Assembly: GCA_024305405.1 (NCBI GenBank)
Contig: JAKNDB010000107.1
Span: 930,001 to 994,000, forward strand
Length of the DNA stretch: 64,000 nt
Reading direction: 5' to 3'
DNA from: Dirofilaria immitis
Lineage: Eukaryota; Nematoda; Chromadorea; Rhabditida; Onchocercidae
The notes beneath the pieces were generated by a model. It was not told the origin of the DNA. It searched no databases and saw nothing but the letters and a program-made list of their open reading frames with translations. Below are positions 1 through 13,400 of the stretch, in pieces (the first letter of the stretch is position 1; each line of letters begins with the position of its first letter). A program made the position numbers and the translations under genes.

Positions 1-182
1 AAATTCATTTCGTTTTATTATCTAATTATTCTTCCGTTAAAATATTTTTTAGATCAAGCAGGGAAAATATGTAAAGTTTATTTTGATTTTTAAATTGATA
101 TGAAATATTGATAATGATATTTACAATCAAACTAAAATTTACTTCTTTTGCAACAAGAAAGAAAAAGTACAAATATTGATAG

Positions 183-3100
183 GTAACAGTATTACGTCAC
201 GGTCGCAATATGCCATGCGAAGTAATTGAACAAGGTAATTCGGGTGTTTATCGAATCAGTTTCACTCCCGACGGTGCTGGACAGTACAAAATTCATGTTC
301 TCTTTAATAATATGGAAGTTAAAGGTTAAATTTTACATTCGTTTATTCCTATCATTATTGATTTATTTGTGTTATCAATAGATATATATTGATTGATGCT
401 TTTTCATTTTAGAAATCGTTTACTAGATATACGATTATTAGTTGTTGTAAATATTTGATATTTTTAATTGCCTAAATCTTAAATATCGTAAAATCTAATA
501 ATTTCCTAAATATTTTATAATTTCACATTCTTCCTATCAATGTTATTGTTCAAGACATTTTAACACTTCTGATAAATGAATGATATTTAGGAATTTAAAG
601 TGATAATGTAATTTCAGGTTCTCCATTTATCCTGGATATAGCAGATGCAAGTTCGGTATCTGTTTACGGCGAAAATTTACGAATGGCTTCAGTTGATCGA
701 CTTAATACATTTTCTATTCATGCAGCAGGTGCTGAATGTAAAGATATCACCGTTACTATTACAGGTATGTTTCCTACAAAATTATCCATCCCCTATACTT
801 CGATATATATATTCTTTTATTGATTACATTTTTCCCCGAGATATTCTGATTATGTATAAACATCATAGCTCAATTTTTATTAAAGATTTTTTGAATAATT
901 ATCAGAATACTAAACAAGTGATCTTGCGATAATAAGATAATATAATATTTTCATTTTTAAATTGTATAATTCTATTATCTCTGTATTCAGAGTAGTACCA
1001 TAATGATTTCTGATAATAATTGATTAAACTATCAATATTAGTATACTTTTTTTTCCTGCTAAATGAATAAATTTAAAATTTCCTAGCGAATTAATTTTTT
1101 AAATATTATATCATTTTGCTTATCATATAAAACAATTCAAATTTCTTTCATAAAACAATTAAACTTTAAGCCTTTCTGATTATTTTCTAAATTGACCTGA
1201 TAAGCTTTCTTTTTCACTTTCCGTATTTTGTCGTTTTTCATTATAAATTAATTTTAATTACTATCATTTTTTTTAAATTGAAATTGTTTCTCGAATTAAA
1301 AAAACGTCATTGTTTTTTTGATATTTCAATTTTTTTTTTATCAGAGATATATCGAAATTATACAACTTTTATCTTTTGTTAGTGCCGAAAAAAATAATTA
1401 GATTTGATAAATTGTGGATACATATTAACAAGTTTTATTAATCATTATGGATACATATTATCACCAACTTTCATTAATGATTGTGGATATATATTATCAC
1501 CAACTTTCATTAATGATTGTGGATATATATTATCACCAACTTTCATTAATGCTAAGAAACTTTTTGATATTATAAAGTTCCATCTCAGTTAATTCATCTT
1601 ACGTTTATGGCTTCTGGAAATTTTTATAAAATCAAAAATTGAATTTTTACAATTTTCAAAGAATATTTTGATATTATATCAAACTATGATAATCAAATGA
1701 TAGTGATTTTCTTTTTCAAAGTTTTCCACAATCAATGTTAATTCATATTTATGCAAATTATTAACATCTATTCTGTTTAATAATTTACCTTCTTAATTGA
1801 TTGATTGATTCATTATTGTTTCAATTATGCTTTCTATTATAAATAGTTGAATTTGAAAATGATTACAATATTAACATGAAATGAGAGAGAAAAGAAGAGA
1901 GGAAAAAGAAGGAGAGAGAGAGAGAAAGAGAAAAGAAAGCAAAAGTTTATTTTTATCAGCTAACTTCATATTCTTCAGCACCTTCTGGAAAAACGAAACG
2001 AGCACGAGTTTATCAAATTGATGATGTAACTTACAAAGTAGAATGGAAGCCTGTTGAAGCTGGTATGAGTTAATTTTTTATTTGCTATTGTTAAAAATTA
2101 AAGTGAATTATTCGTTTCACTTTGATATCAATTTATCAGTTAATAAAGATAATATTATGAAAGTGTTAAGCCTTCTTCTTTTTCTCGAATCAAACAACAT
2201 TTTCTTACCTGAATCATAATAGCAATGGATTGTTTAAAAGGCAATAATACAAGCTGAAATAAATAATAAAGTTTTTTTTTTTTTTCCTATTAAGATAAAT
2301 AAATCGAGATATATATGCAACGATATTACAGGTGAGCATTCTATCGATGTACGACTGTTCAATCAGAGTGTATACGAAAGCCCATTTGTATGTAATGTCG
2401 GTGATCCGGATTTGGTAACCGTTCGAAATATGCCAGAATTTATCAATGCAGATGAACTGTTCAGAGACTATACATTTGAAAGTATATGTTTTGTAAATCT
2501 TTATTTACAATAAATTTAAACTGAAATCCATTACTTATTCAAGTTAGGCAAATTATTAATTGTTCGAAAGTCATCTTAGATTTTTATCTTCTTATTTCTT
2601 TCCTATCAGTAAATTTAATTAATTAATTGTTTGATTAAAAATAAAAATTGAAGAATTTTGTTATCATAAAAGTGATCAGGTATTACTTTTATGATACTAA
2701 AAATTTTTGATAGCAGTACGATTAATAAAATTATCAGTACTGATATAACTATTAAAGATATCTTTCATAGTCTTCTTTAAGATCATTACAATTTCTTAAA
2801 CTTTTATATATGTTTTTAATTTGATTACAAAATTTATCATAGATATTAATTGTAGCATATCATTCTTTCCCTCATTCGCATCTCAAATAAAATCTGCAAC
2901 TCTAACAACTATCAATATTATCTTTTTTTTTTTGAGTGATATTTTCATGATATTAGAATGATAGCTATTTTTGCCAAACTTTTAGATTTCTGTTTCTAAA
3001 ACGGAAAAACTGATAGTTAGAAAATTTGGAGAAAACTTCAAATATCAAATTTTCATTAATTTATTGCCTTCTTTCATATCAATATTTTCTCTCATTTTAA

Positions 3101-6100
3101 TCTGATATAAAACTTAAGAAATTTAGAAATCTAATTTGATACTCCTAATTGATTAGTTGTAATCTTGATAAACGTAAATGTTAACAGATTGAATTTTCCT
3201 AATTATTATCAACATATAATTTGTAGCTAATTTATTGTGATATGTTATCATGTTATCATTCGTATTATTTGCAAAAAGAAGTCTCAAAAATATAATTAAA
3301 AATTAATATTTGCTTCAGTAGAAATTGACCTATATAACTCTTCGGCTTATGTTTCAATATTTTATTATCTCATTAGAATCTTTCGGAACATATTTAGAAT
3401 ATAAAATTATGCATACCTTTTTTTTTTTTTTTTTTGTAGTTAACGCAAGTGCAGCAGGATCTGGCAATCTGGAAATTATGATAAATGGTGGTCGTGTCGC
3501 ATGTCGTGTACGTGAACTTGGAGGACGACAATACTTGGCTTCATTCACTCCTACTCAGGTTTTTTTTTTCTATCTAGTGATATAGTTGATCTTGCATAAA
3601 ATTACCTTATCATCTAATAATCATTCGAGAAAACAAGCATTGCAATTGGACAAAAATGAATATTGCAAAGTTTGTAGCTTGTTAATAAAGCAATTTGCAT
3701 TATTATCAGATACATTATGTCTAATAATTAATTGCTCTATGTAGATATGTTTTATGCCATAAATCAATAACTTATCACAAATTCTTCAATATACTGATAA
3801 TAAGTGATAGAATGAAAAACCTTCAATCAATTCCTTTTCTTATATAAATTTTATCACTCTTGCATATTATGCTAATAATATTCTTTTATATATGTTACAT
3901 ATTTTTAATTAAATATTTTTTACAGGCAATACCACACATTGTTGAAATGCGATTTAATGGTGAAAATGTTAGGATGTCACCGTGGAAAATTCAGATCAGA
4001 AGTTCTCAGCATCAAACAAATTCAGATTATGAGGTAGAAGAACGAATGATACGAAGCATTGAGAGTAGACGGTATAGTCTTTTTTTTTTTTCATTTCGAT
4101 CGAGTACAATGTTACAATGTATATATGAATATTTTCGCAAGTCATCCTTGCACTCTATAAATTCAGAAGTAATATTCGAAGCTTTTGTACTACTGATTTG
4201 ATTAATATAAATGAAGTTATGATAAGGAGAAAAATAGCATTCATTCAACTTTCAGAATAACTATCAATAATGAATCCTTAATCTGGATAAAATGTGATTA
4301 ATAAGGTCAGTAAGCATTCTAAACATCTAAGCAAGTAACTAAATAACATTCAAAGAAGGGATATACTAAGAATTCTGAGAATCTAAACAGGAAACTAGAC
4401 GACACATGTAAATTATACTTCTTTCTTATGAAAAATAATTTCATGTTCTAATTTTAGAGTTGAACGGACTGAATCTTGGTATACAGAATTATCTGGAATA
4501 GGATTGCAGCGTGCTTCTGTTGGTAAACCTACAACATTCGAAATAAGTGGTGATGGTATTACAGAAAGTGATGTACAAGCACGAATATATGGCAAGCGTT
4601 TTGAATTTTCTGATACTTACTAGAATGTCGAGATTTCATAGAAATCAATTATACTGCTTACATAATTAATGTGCTTCTTCTTCGTCCTACAATTGGCAGC
4701 TTATTTTACTCTTTTTTCATAGCTTAATTTTGATCCTTCTTTTTGTCGACCATAAAAATTGAAATCATTTTATTAGAATGCATTGGAGAAATATTGATTT
4801 TCTTTTTAGGTCCTGATGGTATCGATTTACCTATAAGTGTTTATCGGCGAGTTGATCATAAGTTAATCTGTGAATATGTTATTAATAAGGTTGGTAATAC
4901 TATAGTCAATCATAATGTTTTGCTAGTTTATGAATAAGATTAATTATCCTATCATTCATTCAGTCATCTAAATGAACAAATCAAAATAAACATTCCTCTT
5001 ACGTAAAAACAAAACTTGGACAGATCAAGAGATTCATAAATTTCGTTAAAATTTTGCATTTCAACTTTTCAACTTTCCCATTATTTATAGCGTGATGTTC
5101 TCATTTCAGAATGTTTGCTTTTTTTTCTGTAGGTTGGTGATCATCGTTTGGAAATGATAATTTGTGGTAAAAAAATCGATCCATATCCGATAACGATTTC
5201 TGGATATTCTTCTGAAAATGTCAAAATCGAACCTCTTGGTGGTGGTACACCTGGACAACCTGTACAATTTATTGGTAAGCATTAATTTATGTTAATCTTA
5301 ATTTAAACTATTTTATATAACCCTTGTTAGCTTATTGATATTTTAATATCAGTAAAATTTTTGTTAAAAATATATTTAGACGAATTCTAAACTTTTTTCC
5401 TTTTCATCTAGCAAATTTTTTTTTCTTCAATTTAAAATTCTTAACCAATCGTTTTCATTAAAATAAATTGTAATCATTTTCTAACGGTTGCTTTCTATGT
5501 AAAGTTCAACTATGATTGCTTCCAGCATCGAATTTCTCAATTATAATTCTTTACTTGCTACTACTATTTTTACTTATATAAAGATAATTTTTAAATTTAA
5601 AAATCTGGAAGTATCTATCCACTTATCATAGATATTACAAAAATATTCTATTTGAATGCCATGAATCATAGCACGATATTTCAATATCGTTACATCAGAA
5701 GAAGTATATTTAATAGATGAGATAAGAAATTTCTTTACTAGTTTCTTTTCAATGAAATTTAGTAAGATATAGAAATGAAGTTTAGCTAGAAGTTTTGTGA
5801 TCAATAAAGTGTTTTCTGTAAGTCAAAAACATATAAATTATTCTTAATTCAGAATCTTAATTATTTTTACAGCTATAATGAAAATGAATTTTGCTACTAA
5901 ACTTATATGAGAATAGTGTAATACCAATAGCAAATAAAGTTAAATTTTTTTGGATTTGAACCAACCAATCAGAATTCTTTAGTTTCGATGACAGAATGAT
6001 CTCAATAATGAAATAGATGACGAATTAAAATTAAAATTCCAATTCCAGAATTAAATTTTATAATTATTATGTAGTTGTTAAAAATCTGTGAAGCTATTCT

Positions 6101-8396
6101 CGTACTATTATATACCTAGATAAGAATTAGTTAAATGATTTTCTTAATATTATGAAAACAAATAAGTCTATCAATAACAGCGATCATAATATCATTTTTT
6201 TTTTTGCTATTTTATGTAGAAAAAAAAACTATGTTAGTCTTGATTAATATTAATAGGAAGAACGGCAAAAGTTTTATTGAAATTGATTTGATTCATCGGA
6301 TGATTCATTGATAATTTTATAGTAATTCAGATTCTTGTTTATTCTATGATGAATAAATTGCGATAGATAACTTCTTCATATTTTATATTGGTTCCAATTA
6401 AATTTATTATCCTTTATAGCTATCTCTATCTTTAGATTGATTTCAGTATCTGATCCTGATTTCAGTATCTGATCCAAAAATAATTTACTGCATTAGTAAA
6501 GCTTGATGTTAATATTTTGAAATATCATTAGTAATATTTTAGATGCTCTTTAAATCTAGCAGTGCATTTGAATTTCTTTTCTTCAAGGTTTTTTTTTTTT
6601 TTAAATCGAATCTAGATAGAGCAAAGATCTCATTTATTAGAATCTTTTAATTTGCTTATCAAATTTCTTTCATCATATCCGGAAATAAAATTGTATGGCC
6701 AAGGTTAAGATAAATTTTTATTTGCCGTTTATATATCACATTTTATCATAATTTGTTATTTCAGCCATATCACTTTCTCCTATTTCGCTTATCTTATCAT
6801 TCTTCAAGTTATGATAAAATTATTTCTTATACTGCAAATGCCTTATTTTGTAGATGGAATTTTAAATAAAGTAAATAATGCTAAATTCTTAAAACATATT
6901 AGTTTATCTTCTTCACTAAATAAATAAATAAACTGGAATAGTTTGTCGGGTTTATTTGATGTTAGTTTTAATCCATTCTCGAATAGATATGTTAAATAGG
7001 CGAAATGATGTCGAATAAAAATCTTAGAAACAGATGCAATTCGTAAAAAGTATTCTATAGAATCTATTATAAAATATTAAACTTTAAATATTTGAATGGA
7101 TATACATACATACATACATACATACATACATAGTACATACATACATACATACATATACATAATACATTACATACATACATACATATACATACATACATAC
7201 ATACATACACATACATACATACATACATACATACATATTATATAAAAGTAATTAAATTAATATTATTAATTGATTACTTTATATAATTGATTAATAAATA
7301 TTTTTTATTTTTAATTATTTCCAATAATTAAGAAAATTTTTTTAAATTTTAAATGATATCGAGAGATAGTGATATAATATATATATATATATTTTTTTAG
7401 TGATTAAATGAGTGATAAATTTTAGTGATTAATGATTAAATGTAGAAATATTTTAAAAAAAAAAAGCCACTTTTCTTATATTAAATAAAAATTATTCCAT
7501 CAATATTTTTTAATATATTCAGGTTGTTCGAGAAATTTTTTTTTTTCATCAAAAATTTATAATTTATACTCATTCCGATGGGTAATAATTAGAGGGTATG
7601 ATTAAAAGAAAATTGCTCTCAAATCTTCCCATTTACTTATTTTTTGATCGAATAAAATAATTGTTTAAAATTGAGGCGATAGACATTCAACAGATGGCAT
7701 TTGACCTATGACATATATATTTCTTTGCAAATTTCTCATATTATCCATTGGAATTCTCAGTTTTTCGATCAACTATCGTCTTTGTCTACTTTGCGATTTA
7801 TTTATTCGATTAATTGATGATGCTTATAAACTTGTAAAATATGCAAATTATCTCTTCCTATCGTAAGCATTCTATTATTCTGTTCCATTTATACATGTGC
7901 AGTAGTTATTACCGATATCAGGATAGATGGCTCATTAGTTTAAACTTTGCATTTTCATATCTCGATATTCCATGTTGTCTCGATATCCCAATCATCAGAT
8001 TCAATTCTTACAATAGTTATCGATATCGGAGGCGGAGCAGTTGACTAGTTCTATATGTTGTTGTTCCTCCTTCTATCTACCTTTCTCATGCATTTTATAT
8101 TAACCTTCAATGAGCGACAGGTAAGCAACAATTGCTGCGTTATTATGCCAGTAAGGTGGAGAGTTACTTTTTGAATGCTGATAGTTGGTTAAAGATATTA
8201 ATTAGTCTGCTGTATTCTCGCTATTATCATATTTTGCATAGTCAATTCTTGTTTTATCGTCTAATCGTTATCAGCTATACTCATCAGCGACATCGTTGCT
8301 GTCAACAATCGACATTGTCGATCATCCCGATATTATCATCATTCGAAGCCAATATTATCTTCTCAGTTGTCTATTATTTGATCTATTACCCATAGC

Positions 8397-8427
<31 letters not shown>

Positions 8428-9056
8428 GTAATATTGCAATGCATTCATTCATTTTATGGAAGAAAATTAAATTTATTTATCGATCGTTGATCCATCTTCA
8501 TATCACTTATATCATATCATATTCCTATTGATAGATATTTCTATTACAACTGTTAATAAAATGTTTATTCTGCTAAATTAATTAATCGCTTATCATGGAT
8601 TCTATCTCAATCTTAACACATGCAATAATATCAATAATTTGTAATCATAAATTTTATAAAATTCTGAATTATTCGATTCATTTTTTTCACACCTGTATTT
8701 TTCTAACTGTTTAAAACTTCAATTACAGTTACAGTAATGGGAAATGAATTTTAAAATTTATTTTTAAAAAAATGAGTAACGAACGACGTTACCTATCACA
8801 ATTGTATGTTATACCTGCAGTTGATGCTGTTGATGCTGGTAAAGGACAATTGGAGATTAGTATTAATCAAGGAAAGGTACCAAATAATGTTCAAATGCAA
8901 GGTGCCGGTCGTTGTTTGGTTACATTTATTCCGCAATATCCGGGTAAATATGTTATTGATGTAACATTTAATGGTGAACAAGTACAAGGTATGCATTTTT
9001 ATTTTTATTTTTTTCCTAAAATTAATTTAATTCTTTTTATTTACATATTTATGATT

Positions 9057-9092
<36 letters not shown>

Positions 9093-10388
9093 AAGATAAG
9101 AATAAGAGAAATTGAATGATGTAAACATTTACATTTAGTAATATCGTAAATAAAATTATTGGTAAAATTGAAAAGTTTAATCTAAAAATATTCAAATGTT
9201 CAAAAATAAAAATAATTGATTATTGTATGAAAAGCTAATCAAACAAATTACAAATTAGTTGAATAAATAAATAAATAAATAAATAAATAAATAGGTATTT
9301 TAAATATGTAAACAATAAGCAGCAAAATGATAAATAAATGAAATGATTTAAAAATTGAACTATAAATTTGAAAGAATTGAAAATATTTTCAAGATTAAAT
9401 AGAAGAAGAGAAAAGATAATAGAAGCATTTTCAAACATAAGTATTTATTCGATCGATAATGTAAAAATATTATTGAAGATCTCGAAATATTCTTACTATT
9501 GTTGTATTTCATTTACATCCAAAGATTCTGTATTTGTTTATTATTCATTCGTTTTTTTAGCTATATCTCATAAAATTTTTGATAGATTCTATTAAAATTA
9601 AGCGAAATCATTGATAATCCAAATATTTCATGTTTTTTTCATAGTTATATAAATTAATTTTGAAAATATTAATTAGTGGAATCAATGTTTGAATCTTATC
9701 ATAAAGATAGTAGCCAAATTAACTGGTTTAGTTATCTAGAGAATATTCATGAATTCAACTTGCATTTATGTTTTGATAATTAGTAAAATAAATACGATTC
9801 ACTATCTTTGCTTACAACTACGATTCACTATCTTTGCTTACAACTACGATTCGCTATCTTTATTTGCTTGCGATAATTGTATATATTTTTAAAAGTACTA
9901 AACCAGAGATTTTAGACACAATAAGATTCGATTTAAAAAAACAAAAAATATAACAAGAAAAGTGAAATGATTTAATTTAAGGATTAATCTTTATCTTAAA
10001 TTATTATACCTTATCAAACATTGTCTTATCATAAAAATAAATGTCGTTGTAATTTCAATGTTCGAATGTCATTTCAATTTTCCCATTATGTTTCTAAAAT
10101 TAAATTGTGCTATTTTCTCTTTTCTTTTTTTTTTTTTTTTTTTTGGAGTGGAAATAGTTATAGAAGAAATCATTTCATTTATATAAATATATATATATAT
10201 ATGTATGTATCAATGAATCTTCGTTCATTAATCTATCATAACAATCTTCTAAGTTGTAGAAACGTTAAATATTAATTCGGTATGAATCGCTATTGAATAA
10301 ATGATGAAAATTTTAGATGTCATTTAATGACAAGGTTTAATTTTTGGGAAAATTCTTTCTAATAATTCTAACAAATGTATCAATATTA

Positions 10389-10426
<38 letters not shown>

Positions 10427-13400
10427 TTATAGGATGTCCAATTCGTGTTGATATTTTACCGAAACAGATTGGTCAAACTATTTCAACATCTATAATTTCA
10501 CAACAAACAGCAACAATCACATCTTCATCGCCAGGTAAATTAGTTTTTTTTTTTTTTTTTAGAATTTCAAGATTTTCATTTTTCCTATTAACATCATTTC
10601 AAAAAGTGATCAGATATAATATGAACTTTTCAACCTACCATTATAATTCAAATATTGAAATATTCAAAAAAAAAAAAAAAATGCTACAAATTAGTAACAA
10701 TCGTTGAAGCAAAAAAGTATCCAATTCTCGATTGATATAATTGAGAACTTTATCAGTATTAATGATGCTAAAAGTATTAAAATTATAAAAGATTGACAAT
10801 TTAAATATAGCATATCGGGATATAATTTGATTAATGATATTATAATAATATTTGACTAGGCTACAAAAAATTTTTCCTAGTAGAATTTGTTTGTTTAGAA
10901 AAATAAATTATTTTTCGATAGATAATAACTAATATATTCTCGTTCCGTATTGTTTAATTTATTTACCTAAAAGTTTATGCATCATGAATGGATATCAAGA
11001 TAGATATTCTTGATATTTTGTGAAATTTTTTGCCGACAATATGCAAAAATAAGGAATGAAACTTTGACATCAATCAATAATTACTTTATCTCCGACAACT
11101 TTGATAATTCATCTTGATGTAAGCAACAATTGTAATTTATCATCATGATGTAATATTCTGATATCATTAGCTATTATTATAAGTCATATTAACATGATAG
11201 ATTGATTATATTAGATGTACAATGAATTATTCATAAAACTAGTCATTGCTGTCTGGTATTCATGAAATGTTCATATTTCATTCATTGTATAAAAGAAGTA
11301 AAGAGAAAATGTATTATTTGATAGTAGTATGTATGTATGTATCATCATCATCATCATTATCATCATCATCATCATCATTATTATCCTAAATTTCCTCTAA
11401 AATAATTGCATATATTATAGGATAGTGTATTGTGTTGCCTGTAACGATATATAGGTACGAACAAATAATTTAATGAGTCGTAACGGGATCATCTAATTCA
11501 TTTTAATTGCTTACGAATTGTAAAAATTCTCTTGAGAAGATAAAAAAAAATATTTTAAATTTAAAAAAATATCGCATAATTAGTGGATGCAAATAATCTT
11601 TAATTTACATGATAAAATTACAACTTTTTTTTTGGAATTAATAGATTAGATTAAAAATTAATAATAATATAGTGAATACTTTAAAACTGCAAAAAAAACG
11701 AAATAATCATGATAACTTTTTGGAATTTAAAGAATAGTGATATAGTGAATGCTAATGATAACTTTAAAGTTGCAAAAAAACGAAATAATCATGATAACTT
11801 TTTGGAATTTAAAGAATAGTGATATAGTGAATGCTAATGATAACTTTAAAGTTGCAAAAAAAAACGAAATAATCATGATAACTTTTTGGAATTTAAAGAA
11901 TAGTGATATAGTGAATGCTAATGATAACTTTAAAATTGCAAAAAAACGAAACAATCATGATAACTTTTTGGAATTTAAAGAATAGTGATATAGTGAATGC
12001 TAATGATAACTTTAAAATTGCAAAAAAACGAAATAATCATGATAACTTTTTAGGATTTAAAGAATAGTGATATAGTGAATACTGATAACTTTAAAGTTGC
12101 AAAAAAAACGAAATAATCATGATAACTTTTTGGAATTTAAAGATAGTGATATAGTGAATGCTAATGATAACTTTAAAGTTGCAAAAAAAAACGAAATAAT
12201 CATGATAACTTTTTAGGATTTAAGGATTTGATTAAAAATTAATAGTAATATTGCATTTTTAATTTGAAACAATTTTCCGATACATTCATATATATATATA
12301 TTTTATATTTTTAATCTAAAATTGTTATCTTCTTCTCCTCTTTTACACTAACAATTTGAATTTTTTTTTCCATCTAAATTAAACTATTTGCTTAGTTGTA
12401 TTTTTTCAGCTGAATTTACTTTTATTAAGGAAATGAGGAAAAAAAGTTGATGATGATAATTCGTTAAGAGGAAAATAAGTTGATGATAACACCTATAAGA
12501 GGGAAAAAGTTGATGATAACACCTATAAGAGGGAAAAAAGTTGATGATAACATTTATACGTGATGAATTCAATGCCACTATTTCTTCTTCTAGGAAATAT
12601 TTATTTCTCATAACATTCTAGACGAATGATTATATTTTCAAAATGATTTTCTTATATTTGTCATTGGGACAAAGTCTTTCATCGAAAGGTAAACAAATGT
12701 ATATCACTCATGAATATTTCCAAATATTCAGCAGTAACACCAAAATATCACATTTTAATGATCGTTATGTATCACGGATATATATACATAATTTTTACCT
12801 CCAATATATTCGCATAACCTAATCGCTTTAACATTTTATCTTTCTTTATTTAAGTTGCATTATCTACAATAGCAATCATCATCGTTATACTGATAGGTTT
12901 TATATCATTATCATTTACTGGACCAATCATTATTTAATTTCAAAAGTCTCAAAATCATTATTAGTTCTTTCTTTTTTTTTTTTTAAATTGAATTGATTGT
13001 ATTTATACATTATCATGATAACCTAGAAGCAAATCACTAAAGCTGATATAATAAGTTAGAAAAAAAAAAAGTTACACGGAAAATGATTCATTTCTACCCT
13101 TTAATATTTTTATCATTATAGTAATCAAATAGAAATTACAATAAAAATTTACAATAAAGATAATAAATCATTTTTCTTTACTTCTCATTAATAAAACTGA
13201 TGATATCGATGAATTGCTAGGCCTAAATTAAAATCAAATATTTCCAAACAAATTATAATAGCAACATATTTGATATTGATTTATCTATTATCATTCTTTT
13301 CTACCTGTTCAATGCTTCATTTTATATTTCGAATTATTTTGATGAAAAATTTGTCTAAAATATATTTCATGATAAAGAGGGCAAATTTTTCACATACATC

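Larger units (their letters stand above)
183..8988 (+). other. Filamin Ig repeats, N-terminal block (about 5 repeats)
   Basis: Ten exons encode a partial repeat (YRISFTPDGAGQYKIHV, then GSPFILDI), a repeat with VEWKPVEAGEHSIDVRLF, one starting INASAAGSGNLEI and ending MSPWKIQI, one with ARIYGPDGID and YPITISGY, and one with VDAGKGQLEI and GCPIRVDI. These are Ig-like beta-sandwich repeats of about 95 residues. The intron after 5274 is 3.5 kb long and splits the last repeat at the usual place before its VDA motif. The intron after 4591 appears to use a GC donor. Confidence 0.9.

Noticed and set aside
1404..1592. Open frame with repeated CGYILSPTF units
   Set aside because: Produced by a 36-bp intronic minisatellite inside the filamin gene.
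8296..8490. Open frames through CAA and other simple repeats
   Set aside because: Low-complexity intronic sequence; no acceptor or donor joins them to filamin in phase.
11670..12215. Regularly repeated array that might suggest CRISPR
   Set aside because: The units are contiguous tandem copies with no unique spacers, in a eukaryotic intron.
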